The notes: generated by a model from the letters alone, not told the origin. Shown: positions 52,887 to 61,349, counted from the first letter of the stretch. The stretch is 64,000 bases of DNA from Clostridia bacterium (GCA_017560255.1 JAFYOI010000008.1:124001-188000), one strand, 5' to 3'. A program made the numbers and translations.

Positions 52887-52918
52887 AAAATCATCTCCCG
52901 TATTTAAATGTAACTCCT

Positions 52919-52947
52919 ATTATATTGCCTGTTAATTAAAAATTCAA
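52919..52947 (-). promoter_or_regulatory. Promoter of rodA
   Basis: On the minus strand TTGAAT (52947-52942), 17 bp, TATAAT (52924-52919). Confidence 0.78.
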
Positions 52948-53012
52948 TACAATATTGCGTAAATGTATAAAAAAAGTTGTATAATAAAATAAGGAAATTT
53001 TTTAGAATAATA

Positions 53013-53066
53013 TTGACAATCAATAAAAAATGTGTTAATATAACAATAACGATAATCATTATTATT
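53013..53066 (+). promoter_or_regulatory. Promoter with Fur/PerR-type box of the flavin reductase-rubredoxin gene
   Basis: TTGACA (53013-53018), 17 bp, TAATAT (53036-53041). Just after the -10, GATAATCATTATT (53051-53063), within AATAACGATAATCATTATT, closely resembles the Fur 7-1-7 consensus. Repression by a Fur-family protein is therefore likely. Confidence 0.78.
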
Positions 53067-53084
53067 AAAAAGGAGAGTCAAATT

Positions 53085-53693
53085 ATGAATATGACAGCGA
53101 TGTTCAAACTAAGTTATGGGTTATTTGTTCTTACCGCAAGGGATGGGGAAAAGGATAACGGTTGTATTATCAACACGGCAGCGCAGGTGACGACAACACC
53201 CAACCGTATCACAATTGCTGTTAATAAGCAGAATTACACCCACGATATGATTGTGAAAACAGGCGTGTTCAATGTTTCAATAATTGATGAAACCGCTCCC
53301 TTCAGCCTCTTTACAGATTTTGGTTTCAGAAGCGGTCGCGATTGCAATAAGTTTGAGGGTGTTGAGCCTAAACGCGCAGAAAATGGCGTTGCTTACGTTG
53401 ATGAATTTACTTGTGCTTACATTTCGGGCAAGGTTGTTTCAAGTGTTGACCTTGGCACTCATACTCTCTTTGTTGCCGACGTTACGGATGCTCAGGTGCT
53501 CAGTGAAAACGAGCCCGTAACCTACGCTTATTATCACAAGAATATCAAACCTGCTCCCGCTCCGGTCGAGAAGAAAGAGGAGAAGGTTGCTTACCGTTGC
53601 CGTATCTGCGGTTACGTACATGAGGGCGAATTGCCCGAAGATTTTGTTTGCCCGATATGCAAACACGGCGCATCAGATTTTGAACGCATTTAG
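53085..53693 (+). CDS. Flavin reductase-rubredoxin fusion (high molecular weight rubredoxin)
   Basis: A 202-residue protein. Residues 1-160 are an FMN-binding flavin reductase-like domain (MFKLSYGLFVLTARDGEKDNGCIINTAAQ, FSLFTDFGFRSGRD). After a Pro/Glu/Lys linker, residues 168-202 are a rubredoxin with CRICGYVHEG and CPICKHG. In clostridia and acetogens such proteins pass electrons from NAD(P)H to flavodiiron oxygen/NO reductases. Four Cys iron ligands are present. AGGAGAG sets ATG 53085; the frame before it crosses the promoter. The Fur-type box ties it to iron or oxidative stress. Confidence 0.92.
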   Translation: MNMTAMFKLSYGLFVLTARDGEKDNGCIINTAAQVTTTPNRITIAVNKQNYTHDMIVKTGVFNVSIIDETAPFSLFTDFGFRSGRDCNKFEGVEPKRAENGVAYVDEFTCAYISGKVVSSVDLGTHTLFVADVTDAQVLSENEPVTYAYYHKNIKPAPAPVEKKEEKVAYRCRICGYVHEGELPEDFVCPICKHGASDFERI

Positions 53694-53729
53694 TGCGGTG
53701 CCATTTATGGTACTCACGTAAAAATAGAG

Positions 53730-53758
53730 TTGTTTTTTCCCTCCGTATACTGTATAAT
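53730..53758 (+). promoter_or_regulatory. Promoter of the DUF4364 gene
   Basis: TTGTTT (53730-53735), 17 bp, TATAAT (53753-53758). Confidence 0.72.
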
Positions 53759-53783
53759 GCTATAGTATATGGAGGGATTATTT

Positions 53784-54338
53784 ATGGAGTTTGACGCTTT
53801 TTCAAATAATATTGAGCCGGGCGGATTGAGAAACCGCACCGAAATTAAAATCTTTATCTGTTATCTTCTGACAAGCGTTCCGTCACCGTTGACCCGCGGA
53901 CAGATTAATGGAATTGTCGGCGATTACGGTATTGCAAACTTTTTTGAGGTTAACGATGCACTTGATTCGTTGGCGGAAACGGGAGTGATAGCAACAACTC
54001 AGCCTGATTGCTTCACGGGTACTGAAAAGGCAAAGACGGTTGCGGATGCGCTTGACGTTTCCTTGCCTTTTACGGTCAGACAACAGGCGGTTGATGCGGC
54101 TATGAAGTTGCTTGCCAAAATTAAGAGGGAGAGCGACAATATTGCAGAAATCAAGAAAAATGACAACGGATATTCGGTCGTTTGTCGGGTTATGGATAAT
54201 GGAGTCTGCCTGATGGGGCTTGAGGTTTACGTTGCTGACATCCTGCAGGCAGAGCACACGAAACAGTATTTTCTTGAAAACGCCACAAAAGTGTATAAGG
54301 ACGTAATTTCTTCCGTTACAGGTACGGAAGAATTATAA
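53784..54338 (+). CDS. DUF4364 winged-helix protein
   Basis: A 184-residue protein with an N-terminal winged helix (EIKIFICYLLTSVPSPLTRGQI, DALDSLAETGVI) and an alpha/beta C-terminal half. This is the DUF4364 pattern, common in Clostridia and presumed to regulate transcription. GGAGGG lies just before ATG 53784; ATG 53769 contains that site. Its function is not established. Confidence 0.85.
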   Translation: MEFDAFSNNIEPGGLRNRTEIKIFICYLLTSVPSPLTRGQINGIVGDYGIANFFEVNDALDSLAETGVIATTQPDCFTGTEKAKTVADALDVSLPFTVRQQAVDAAMKLLAKIKRESDNIAEIKKNDNGYSVVCRVMDNGVCLMGLEVYVADILQAEHTKQYFLENATKVYKDVISSVTGTEEL

Positions 54339-54343
54339 AAAGC

Positions 54344-54374
54344 AAAACTCGGGACTAAATCTCCCGAGTTTTAT
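54344..54374 (+). terminator. Terminator of the DUF4364 gene
   Basis: AAAACTCGGGA and TCCCGAGTTTT around CTAAATC, then TATTG. Confidence 0.83.
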
Positions 54375-54376
54375 TG

Positions 54377-54405
54377 TTGACAAAATGATGATGAGGTAGT
54401 ATTTT
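54377..54405 (+). promoter_or_regulatory. Promoter of the two-repeat lipoprotein gene
   Basis: TTGACA (54377-54382), 17 bp, TATTTT (54400-54405). Confidence 0.68.
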
Positions 54406-54452
54406 TGTAGTATAAAGATGCGCTCAATCGGCGCAATATGGGAGGTAATAAA

Positions 54453-55337
54453 ATGAAGAAAATCGTTTCAGTTGTTCTTGTGATTATGCTTGTATTTATT
54501 TGTGCGGCTTGTGGAACAACGGACAACACTACCACAACAACTCAGCACAATCAGAATCAATCCGGTAATAACCAGGGTAATGAGGTTGCTTTTGAAAACG
54601 TACTTGTTGCCGATACCGATGATTGCCGTATCGAAATTGTAGGCTCTGAACAGGATGTACTTTGGGGTTATACCCTCAAAGTTAAACTTGAAAACAAGTC
54701 CGATAAAAATTATACGTTTGCCGTTGATGATGCTGTAATAAACGGTGTTCAGTGCGATACTATTTTCGCAAAGGACGTTGCGGCAGGGAAGAAAGCAAAT
54801 GACTCAATCGTGTTCAGCGACGATGATCTGGAACAGAACGAAATCGGACAGTATACAGATATTGAACTTACTTTCAGAGTGTATGACAGTGAAGACTGGA
54901 CTGCCGACGACGTGCTTGTAAAGACGGTTCACGTTTATCCGCTTGGTAAAGAGGAAGCAATGATGTTTGACAGGGGAATTCTCCCGACCGACGATGTGCT
55001 TGTTGACAACGACTACGTTACGGTACTTGTTACAGGCTATGATGAAAGTGATTTCTGGGGCTACGGAGTTAAGTTGTTTGTGATTAACAAAACCGATACG
55101 GAGGTTATGTTCAGTGCGGACGACGTGTCGGTTAACGGAATAATGGTTGATCCGTACTTTGCAACAACTGTCCTTCCCGGTAAGTGTCGTTTCAGCACAA
55201 TGTCGTGGTTTGATACTGATTTTGAAGAAAACGAAATTACCGAAGTTGAGGAAATTGAGTTTACGCTCAGAGCATACGATAATGAGGATTGGGGCGCAAG
55301 CGATTTTGCAAATGTAAAAATAACACTTAATCCGTAA
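54453..55337 (+). CDS. Lipoprotein with two tandem beta-sandwich-like repeats
   Basis: A 294-residue exported lipoprotein. The signal ends VFICAAC (Cys20), then a short Thr/Gln/Asn linker. Two repeats follow (about 45-165 and 185-294), each with an Ile/Val-rich start, FWGYxxKLxxxNKxD, DDxxxNGxxxD, DxxxENEIxxxxxIEFxxRxYDxEDW. This is an internal duplication with about 40 % identity by eye. GGGAGG sets ATG 54453. No function known. Confidence 0.78.
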   Translation: MKKIVSVVLVIMLVFICAACGTTDNTTTTTQHNQNQSGNNQGNEVAFENVLVADTDDCRIEIVGSEQDVLWGYTLKVKLENKSDKNYTFAVDDAVINGVQCDTIFAKDVAAGKKANDSIVFSDDDLEQNEIGQYTDIELTFRVYDSEDWTADDVLVKTVHVYPLGKEEAMMFDRGILPTDDVLVDNDYVTVLVTGYDESDFWGYGVKLFVINKTDTEVMFSADDVSVNGIMVDPYFATTVLPGKCRFSTMSWFDTDFEENEITEVEEIEFTLRAYDNEDWGASDFANVKITLNP

Positions 55338-55344
55338 AATAAAT

Positions 55345-55375
55345 AAACCGCTATGGATTACCATAGCGGTTTTGC
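55345..55375 (+). terminator. Terminator of the two-repeat lipoprotein gene
   Basis: AAACCGCTATGG and CCATAGCGGTTT with loop ATTA. Confidence 0.86.
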
Positions 55376-55385
55376 TTTATTTATA

Positions 55386-55460
55386 TGGCTGGGGTGGCAG
55401 GATTTGAACCTACGAATGACGGAGTCAAAGTCCGTTGCCTTACCCCTTGGCTACACCCCA
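55386..55460 (-). tRNA. tRNA-Gln (anticodon TTG)
   Basis: Acceptor TGGGGTG/CACCCCA, anticodon loop CTTTGAC, T loop TTCAAAT, encoded GCCA end. Confidence 0.94.
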
Positions 55461-55484
55461 ATAGATGACAGAGGCACGGTTTTA

Positions 55485-55562
55485 TGGGGTGGGATATGGG
55501 ATTCGAACCCACGACCTCCAGTGCCACAAACTGGCGCTCTAACCAGCTGAACTAATCCCACC
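55485..55562 (-). tRNA. tRNA-His (anticodon GTG)
   Basis: Acceptor has the extra G at -1 paired with C73 as in all tRNA-His; anticodon loop TTGTGGC; CCA encoded. Confidence 0.94.
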
Positions 55563-55567
55563 ACAGT

Positions 55568-55644
55568 TGGCGCGCTTGAAGGGACTCGAACCCCTGACCT
55601 ACTGCTTAGAAGGCAGTTGCTCTATCCAGCTGAGCTACAAGCGC
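55568..55644 (-). tRNA. tRNA-Arg (anticodon TCT)
   Basis: Acceptor GCGCTTG/CAAGCGC, anticodon loop CTTCTAA, T loop TTCGAGT, CCA encoded. Confidence 0.94.
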
Positions 55645-55667
55645 ATATATAACAGGCATAAAACCGA

Positions 55668-55741
55668 TGGAGCGGGTGATGGGAATCGAACCCACACAAC
55701 CAGCTTGGAAGGCTGGGATTCTACCATTGAACTACACCCGC
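55668..55741 (-). tRNA. tRNA-Gly (anticodon TCC)
   Basis: Acceptor GCGGGTG/CACCCGC, anticodon loop CTTCCAA, CCA encoded. First gene of the four-tRNA minus-strand unit (Gly-Arg-His-Gln). Confidence 0.94.
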
Positions 55742-55832
55742 ATATTATATTGCTGCATCCGCAACAAAGTGTATTCTAACAAAATACTTTATCAATGTCA
55801 ATACTTTTTAAAAAAATTTCCTCTACAATCAT

Positions 55833-55871
55833 TGTCAAACGTTTGACATTTGTGTCATTTATAAGTATAAT
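55833..55871 (+). promoter_or_regulatory. Promoter and CG-centred operator of the dCMP deaminase gene
   Basis: TTGACA (55843-55848), 17 bp, TATAAT (55866-55871). A perfect 16-bp palindrome TGTCAAACGTTTGACA (55833-55848) covers the -35 box. The central AAACGTTT is typical of LacI/PurR-family operators. Confidence 0.75.
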
Positions 55872-55925
55872 TTTACTTATTACTAAAATAGGGAAAGTAT
55901 TTTGTAAAAAGGAGTTAGTGTTATT

Positions 55926-56423
55926 ATGCCTAAAAGAAACGACTATATTTCGTGGGATGAATATTTTATGGGAATTGCTCTTTTGTCAGCAAAAAGAAGT
56001 AAGGATCCGAGTACGCAGGTTGGCGCTTGCATAGTAAATTCAAACAATAAGATTATGTCCGTTGGCTACAATGGATTTCCCCTCGGCTGTAACGATGATG
56101 AGTTCCCGTGGGAGCGCAGTGGTGAGGAGTATGATACAAAGTATCCATACGTTTGTCACGCTGAACTTAACGCGATTCTCAACTGTGCGGGCGGAGGACT
56201 TTCCGGCTGCACAATATACGTTGCATTGTTCCCTTGTAACGAGTGTGCAAAAGCAATTATTCAGTCGGGCATCAAAAGGGTTGTTTACTTGTCTGATAAA
56301 TACGACGGTACACCCTCCGTGCGTGCTTCAAAGAGGATGTTTGAACACGCGGGCGTTGAGTATAAGAAACTTGAAACGTCCGGCGCTGATATAGTGATTT
56401 CGTTTGACGAAAGCAAAGTGTAA
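55926..56423 (+). CDS. Deoxycytidylate deaminase
   Basis: A 165-residue zinc deaminase that turns dCMP into dUMP for dTMP synthesis. It has the start SWDEYFMGIALLSAKRSKDP, VGACIVN, GYNGFPLGC, the zinc motif CHAELNAI and PCNECA. Extra Cys and His near residue 57-80 are as in phage T4 and Firmicutes enzymes. The promoter upstream carries a palindrome. It is followed by lon after 25 bp. Confidence 0.93.
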   Translation: MPKRNDYISWDEYFMGIALLSAKRSKDPSTQVGACIVNSNNKIMSVGYNGFPLGCNDDEFPWERSGEEYDTKYPYVCHAELNAILNCAGGGLSGCTIYVALFPCNECAKAIIQSGIKRVVYLSDKYDGTPSVRASKRMFEHAGVEYKKLETSGADIVISFDESKV

Positions 56424-56448
56424 TTTTATTTTATCGGAGATTTAAAAA

Positions 56449-58863
56449 ATGGGAAATACAAAAGAAATTATCAAGGAAGCAGCAGTTTTGCCAATCGTCG
56501 CGTTGCGCGGACTTGTGCTGTTTCCCAACAGTATTATGCATTTTGAAGTTGGCAGGAAGAAGTCTGTTCTTGCAATCAATGCCGCAGTAAGTGACGGCAG
56601 TGATATTTTTCTTGTGCCGCAGAAAAGTGTTTTTGACGACGACCCGCAACCGAGCCAGATAAGTGAAATCGGCGTTATTGCGTGTATAAAACATATCGTA
56701 AAAATTGCCCCCGACAACATCCGTGTTGTAGTTGAGGGTAAGCATCGCGCGTTCATAAGCGATTTTATGAAAACAAAGCCCTACCTCAAGGGTGAAGTTA
56801 TGCCGTTTGATACCTATCCTGTGACCGCGAATGAGGAACATCACACGGCACTTGTACGTCAGGCGAAGAAACTTTTCGAAAAGTATGCGCGAGTTGCGGC
56901 GGGCAAAATTTCTCCCGACGTTGTTATGAACGTTATGGAGGCAAAGCGTGCCGGTAGGCTTGCCGACTATATTGCCTCAAATATAATGCTTGATTTTGAA
57001 TATAAACTTGAACTTCTCGGTTGCCTTGATCCTATGGCACGCCTCAGCCGCCTTTGCGTGATACTCAGCAAGGAGATTGCGCTTCTGAGCATCGAGAAAG
57101 AAATTCAGGACAAAGTGCAGGAACAGATTGATGAAAATCAAAGGGAATATTTCCTGCGCGAACAGATGAAAATAATAACAAAAGAACTTGGCGAGGATGC
57201 GAACAATTTTGACGATGGTAAAGAGTTTGCAAACAAAATCCGCGCACTGAAACTTCATGAGGAAACTGAGGAGAAACTTCTTAAAGAGGCAGACAAACTA
57301 TCCCGTATGCCCGAAACGGCTCATGAGGCGATGGTTGCAAGAAATTATCTTGAAACCTGTTTGTCTTTGCCGTGGAATATTTCAACAAAGGACAAGACCG
57401 ATATTGCCAGAGCGAGCAAGGTGCTTGACCGTGACCACTATGGTCTTGAAAAAGTCAAGGAGAGAATTCTTGAAATGATTGCGGTGCGTGCCCTTTCTGA
57501 TCAGAATACGGGACAGATTATCTGTCTTGTCGGCCCGCCCGGTGTTGGTAAAACGTCCATCGCGCGCAGTGTCGCAACCGCTATGGGTAAAAAATATGCA
57601 AGAATTTCCTTGGGCGGCGTGCGTGATGAGGCGGAGATAAGAGGCCACAGAAGAACGTATATCGGCGCAATGACGGGCAGAATTATGAGCGCCGTAATTC
57701 AGGCAAAGAGCAATAATGCACTCATTTTGCTTGATGAAATTGATAAACTCGGCGCTGATTATAAGGGTGACCCATCCTCAGCGCTTCTGGAAGCACTTGA
57801 CCCCGAACAGAACGGTACTTTCTGTGACCATTATATTGACGTGCCATTTGATCTGAGCAGGATATTGTTTATGACAACGGCAAACTCTGTCGATACAATT
57901 CCTGCACCGCTTCTTGACAGAATGGAAGTAATTGAACTGCCGAGTTACACCGCGCAGGAGAAATTCCATATCTGCAAAAAGCACATTATTCCCAAACAGA
58001 TCGGTAAAAACGGACTTTCTTCCAAACAACTGAAAATTTCCGATGACGCTATCCGTGTGATTATCGATGGATATACCCGTGAGGGTGGCGTGAGAAATCT
58101 TGAACGCCTCATCGGTAAAATCTGTCGCAAGACTGCAAAGGAGATTGTTGGCGGACTCAGTGAAAAAGTTTCTGTGAAACCCGACAATATCGAAAAATTC
58201 CTCGGCGCGCAGAAGTTTAAACGCGATGCAGGCGGCGACAAAGATGAGATAGGTGTTGTAAACGGCCTTGCGTGGACGGCGGTCGGTGGTGAAATGCTCA
58301 AAATTGAGGTTGTTGTGCTTGAAGGCACGGGTAAACTTGAACTTACGGGCTCTCTCGGTGACGTTATGAAGGAGAGCGCGAAAGCGGCGCTCAGTTACGT
58401 GCGAAGCAGGGTAAAGAAACTTGATATTGACCCCGATTTCTATAAAAACAAAGATATACATATTCACGTGCCTGAGGGCGCAGTGCCCAAAGATGGCCCC
58501 TCGGCAGGTGTTACAATCACAACCGCGCTTGTTTCTGCGCTCACAGGTCTGCCCGCAAAGCATGACGTTGCAATGACGGGTGAAGTTACCCTCACGGGCA
58601 GAGTGCTTACAATCGGCGGCTTGCGTGAAAAGAGTATGGCGGCATATCTTACGGGTAAGAAAACAGTGTTTGTCCCTATGGGTAACAAGTCGGATATTGA
58701 AGAAATTTCCGATGAAGTTCGCCGTAACGTTGAGTTTGTACCCGTTGAAAACGTTGATGAGATTATTGACAGAGCGCTTGTTTTCCCCAACAAATCGGCG
58801 CGTTCCGATATGTCTATTCTTGTTGAAGAGCCGAAGGGCAATTTCAACGCGGTTATGCAATAA
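56449..58863 (+). CDS. lon: ATP-dependent protease Lon
   Basis: An 804-residue AAA+ protease that degrades misfolded and regulatory proteins. The N-terminal LON substrate-binding domain (about 10-200) has LPIVALRGLVLFPNS. The ATPase has Walker A VGPPGVGKTS and Walker B ALILLDEIDK. The protease domain has the Ser in PKDGPSAGVTI and the Lys in GLREKSMAAY. GGAGA precedes the ATG. The lon-engB pairing is common in Firmicutes. Confidence 0.97.
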   Translation: MGNTKEIIKEAAVLPIVALRGLVLFPNSIMHFEVGRKKSVLAINAAVSDGSDIFLVPQKSVFDDDPQPSQISEIGVIACIKHIVKIAPDNIRVVVEGKHRAFISDFMKTKPYLKGEVMPFDTYPVTANEEHHTALVRQAKKLFEKYARVAAGKISPDVVMNVMEAKRAGRLADYIASNIMLDFEYKLELLGCLDPMARLSRLCVILSKEIALLSIEKEIQDKVQEQIDENQREYFLREQMKIITKELGEDANNFDDGKEFANKIRALKLHEETEEKLLKEADKLSRMPETAHEAMVARNYLETCLSLPWNISTKDKTDIARASKVLDRDHYGLEKVKERILEMIAVRALSDQNTGQIICLVGPPGVGKTSIARSVATAMGKKYARISLGGVRDEAEIRGHRRTYIGAMTGRIMSAVIQAKSNNALILLDEIDKLGADYKGDPSSALLEALDPEQNGTFCDHYIDVPFDLSRILFMTTANSVDTIPAPLLDRMEVIELPSYTAQEKFHICKKHIIPKQIGKNGLSSKQLKISDDAIRVIIDGYTREGGVRNLERLIGKICRKTAKEIVGGLSEKVSVKPDNIEKFLGAQKFKRDAGGDKDEIGVVNGLAWTAVGGEMLKIEVVVLEGTGKLELTGSLGDVMKESAKAALSYVRSRVKKLDIDPDFYKNKDIHIHVPEGAVPKDGPSAGVTITTALVSALTGLPAKHDVAMTGEVTLTGRVLTIGGLREKSMAAYLTGKKTVFVPMGNKSDIEEISDEVRRNVEFVPVENVDEIIDRALVFPNKSARSDMSILVEEPKGNFNAVMQ

Positions 58864-58888
58864 TTTACAGTAAAAAGGAGAGGGCGGA

Positions 58889-59488
58889 ATGAAATTTAAT
58901 ACTGCGGCTTTTGAGGCGGCTTACGGTACGTTTGAGCAACTGCCGAAGTCAGATTTTCCCGAGGTTGTTTTTTCGGGACGTTCCAACGTCGGTAAATCCT
59001 CTTTGCTCAATAAGATTTTTGCCCGCAAAGCACTTGCAAGGGTAAGTTCCGTGCCGGGCAAGACAATAACAATCAATTTTTATCGTGTCGGTGATGTCCG
59101 CTTTGCAGATTTGCCGGGATACGGTTATGCAAAAGTACCGATGAAGGAAAAAGTGCGCTGGAGTAATATGATGGAAGGTTACTTTTCATCGGACAGGGAT
59201 ATAAGGCTTGTCGTTCAACTGATTGATATGCGTCATTCTCCTACAGCGGACGATATTTCAATGCTCCATTTTCTCAAGGAACTCAATTTCCCTTTTATCG
59301 TTGTGTTGACAAAGAGTGATAAACTCAAAAAAATGGAGAGACTAAGAAGGCTTGAGGCTCTTGAGGAAGAACTTGCGTTCTTGGAGGGCGTGACAGTTAT
59401 TCCGTTTTCTTCCGAAAACGGCGAGGGCGTTGAAGAAGTCAGAAAGCAGATTGAAGAATACTGCATAAATGAAGGAGTGACGGAATAA
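58889..59488 (+). CDS. engB: Ribosome biogenesis GTPase EngB (YsxC/YihA)
   Basis: A 199-residue GTPase needed for 50S assembly. Motifs: G1 SGRSNVGKSS, the following SSVPGKTITINFY, G3 DLPGYGYAK, G4 TKSDKL and SSENGEG. AAGGAGAGG precedes the ATG. The stop overlaps the lysA start (TAATG). Confidence 0.95.
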   Translation: MKFNTAAFEAAYGTFEQLPKSDFPEVVFSGRSNVGKSSLLNKIFARKALARVSSVPGKTITINFYRVGDVRFADLPGYGYAKVPMKEKVRWSNMMEGYFSSDRDIRLVVQLIDMRHSPTADDISMLHFLKELNFPFIVVLTKSDKLKKMERLRRLEALEEELAFLEGVTVIPFSSENGEGVEEVRKQIEEYCINEGVTE

Positions 59489-60786
59489 TGAATATATCAG
59501 AAAGTTTTGGCTGTAATGAAAAAGGCCACCTCACAATCGGCGGTGCAGACGCCGTTGAACTTGCAAAGGAGTATTCAACTCCGCTTTACGTGCTTGACGA
59601 GCAGGAGATAAGAAAAAATTGCCGTGGCTTCGTAAATTCTATGAATGAATATTACGGTGGCAACGGACTTGTGCTTTATGCGAGCAAGGCGTTTTCCTGC
59701 AAGGAAATGTACCGCATTGTTATGAGCGAGGGGATGGGTGCTGACGTTGTTTCGGGCGGTGAGATTTACACCGCACTCAAAGCGGGATTCCCGATGGACA
59801 AGATTTATTTTCACGGCAACAATAAGACTTATGATGAACTTGTGTTTGCGATAGAATCGGGTGTAGGCAGAATTGTTGTTGATAATATTTTCGAACTTGA
59901 AACCCTCAATTCTCTTGCCGCAAAGTACGGCAAAAAGATTGACGTGCTTTTGAGAATCAAACCCGGTGTAAACGCTCATACGCATGATTTTGTAAGAACG
60001 GGACAAATTGACTCAAAGTTCGGTTTTGCGCTTGAAACGGGTGAGGCGATGGAGGCAATCAAGGCGGCAAATGCATCCGTGGGAATTAACCTTGTCGGCA
60101 TTCATTGTCATATCGGTTCGCAGATTTTTGATATTTCACCGTTTGAATATGCGGCAAAGGTAATGCTCGAATTTATTGAGAAGATTGAAAAGGACGAGGG
60201 AATTGAGATTGTTGAACTCAACCTCGGCGGCGGTTTTGGCATCAAATATCTTGACAGTGACAACCCTGCACCTTTCCAGAATTATATGGAGCGCGTGTCA
60301 AAGGTTATAAAAAGCGAATGTGCTGCAAGAGAAATTAAAACTCCCTATATCCTCATTGAGCCGGGACGAGCAATCGTCGGCGCGGCAGGCGCAACGCTTT
60401 ACACAATCGGCGCGGTGAAAGAAATTCCCGACATCCGTACCTACGTCACGGTTGACGGCGGTATGAACGACAACCCGAGGTACATTCTTTATAAGTCCGA
60501 GTATGAGGCGGCGGTTGCCGACAAATTCTCACAGGAGAGGGATTTCACGGTCACAATTGCGGGCAAATGTTGCGAGAGCGGCGATCTTATCCAGGAGAAT
60601 ACAAAAATTCAGAAACCCGAAATCGGTGACACGCTTGCCGTTTTCTCCACGGGCGCATACAATTACTCAATGGCGTCCAATTACAACCGTATTCCTCGCC
60701 CCGCAACCGTAATGGTAAATAACGGCGAGTCAAGAGTTATCATCAAAAGAGAAACTTATGAGGACATCATCCGCAACGATGTGTAA
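59488..60786 (+). CDS. lysA: Diaminopimelate decarboxylase
   Basis: PLP enzyme making lysine from meso-diaminopimelate. The 432-residue protein has VLYASKAFSCKEM with the PLP Lys, CHIGSQIFD, LGGGFGIKY, EPGRAIVG and the CESGD active Cys loop. It uses the DapF product encoded in the carB fusion at 16-20 kb. Translation is coupled to engB. Confidence 0.96.
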   Translation: MNISESFGCNEKGHLTIGGADAVELAKEYSTPLYVLDEQEIRKNCRGFVNSMNEYYGGNGLVLYASKAFSCKEMYRIVMSEGMGADVVSGGEIYTALKAGFPMDKIYFHGNNKTYDELVFAIESGVGRIVVDNIFELETLNSLAAKYGKKIDVLLRIKPGVNAHTHDFVRTGQIDSKFGFALETGEAMEAIKAANASVGINLVGIHCHIGSQIFDISPFEYAAKVMLEFIEKIEKDEGIEIVELNLGGGFGIKYLDSDNPAPFQNYMERVSKVIKSECAAREIKTPYILIEPGRAIVGAAGATLYTIGAVKEIPDIRTYVTVDGGMNDNPRYILYKSEYEAAVADKFSQERDFTVTIAGKCCESGDLIQENTKIQKPEIGDTLAVFSTGAYNYSMASNYNRIPRPATVMVNNGESRVIIKRETYEDIIRNDV

Positions 60787-60789
60787 TTA

Positions 60790-60830
60790 AAAATCAAAAG
60801 CCGTGACGAATCAATCGTCACGGCTTTTTT
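60790..60830. repeat. 41-bp direct repeat, left copy (lysA terminator)
   Basis: Contains a strong bidirectional terminator: AAAAGCCGTGACGA and TCGTCACGGCTTTT with loop ATCAA, then T7. Identical over 41 bp to 61549-61589. Confidence 0.9.
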
Positions 60831-61260
60831 TATTAAATAGATTTATTACTTTTTTTCTTTTTTGTTCTGCAAGATTTTTAAATGTACTTGCACCGCCAAA
60901 ATTATATTTTACATAAGTGACCACATAATCGCTTTTATTTATCATCCATTTGTTCCGTTCAATTATGGCGTATTTACGGGGTACATTATCCAATATTTCC
61001 GGATAAATGCTTTGATTGTGATAGTCTGCTTTCTGTGTTTTGCACGGCATATAAGCAAGTACGACCCAATAATTTATATGTGGGTAATTAATTTTTAATG
61101 ATTGCAGAGTTTTTCTTGCAATATAATCGAAGTTACCATTATTGCCAACATAGAAAAAATTTACATTTTTGTTTTCTATTAAGTCTGTCAGAACGTGCCG
61201 AAGGGAGTGCTCAATATCGTTTGAGCAATCTCTGTGACCAAAAAACGTGCAACTACTCAT
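60811..61260 (-). CDS. SLOG-family Rossmann protein (DUF1273-like)
   Basis: A 149-residue protein starting MSSCTFFGHRDC, a GHR/D nucleotide-binding start seen in the SLOG superfamily (YpsA, DprA-like, TIR-SLOG). Other fold marks: YVGNNGNFD, YIVDY-like strands ending YVVTYVKYNFGGASTF. SLOG domains bind nucleotides and appear in stress and defence systems. The gene is richer in A+T than its neighbours. Its stop lies within the left terminator repeat. It diverges from a small HTH gene across a palindromic spacer. Confidence 0.8.
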   Translation of the reverse strand: MSSCTFFGHRDCSNDIEHSLRHVLTDLIENKNVNFFYVGNNGNFDYIARKTLQSLKINYPHINYWVVLAYMPCKTQKADYHNQSIYPEILDNVPRKYAIIERNKWMINKSDYVVTYVKYNFGGASTFKNLAEQKRKKVINLFNKKSRDD

Positions 61261-61280
61261 ACGCCAAATCTTCCTTATGC

Positions 61281-61323
61281 ATGGGGATTATATCCCCTTA
61301 ATAATTAAGATTATAGTCCCCAT
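61281..61323. promoter_or_regulatory. Inverted-repeat operator region of the SLOG/HTH cassette
   Basis: ATGGGGATTATA (61281-61292) and TATAGTCCCCAT (61312-61323) are inverted copies; inside, GGGGATTATATCCCC is also nearly symmetric. The location between two divergent genes suggests autoregulation by the HTH protein. Confidence 0.65.
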
Positions 61324-61349
61324 AATAAAAATGTCAAGGAGGGGACGTT

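Noticed and set aside
52977..53084. N-terminal extension of the flavin reductase-rubredoxin protein
   Set aside because: It is low-complexity Ile-rich translation of the promoter and Fur-type box; the real start at 53085 has AGGAGAG.
55353..55779. Plus-strand frames over the tRNA cluster
   Set aside because: They are translations of tRNA genes, a common annotation artefact.
57778..58860. 360-codon frame antisense to lon
   Set aside because: It is the reverse reading of a highly conserved Lon domain with biased codons; no ribosome site, promoter or recognisable protein.
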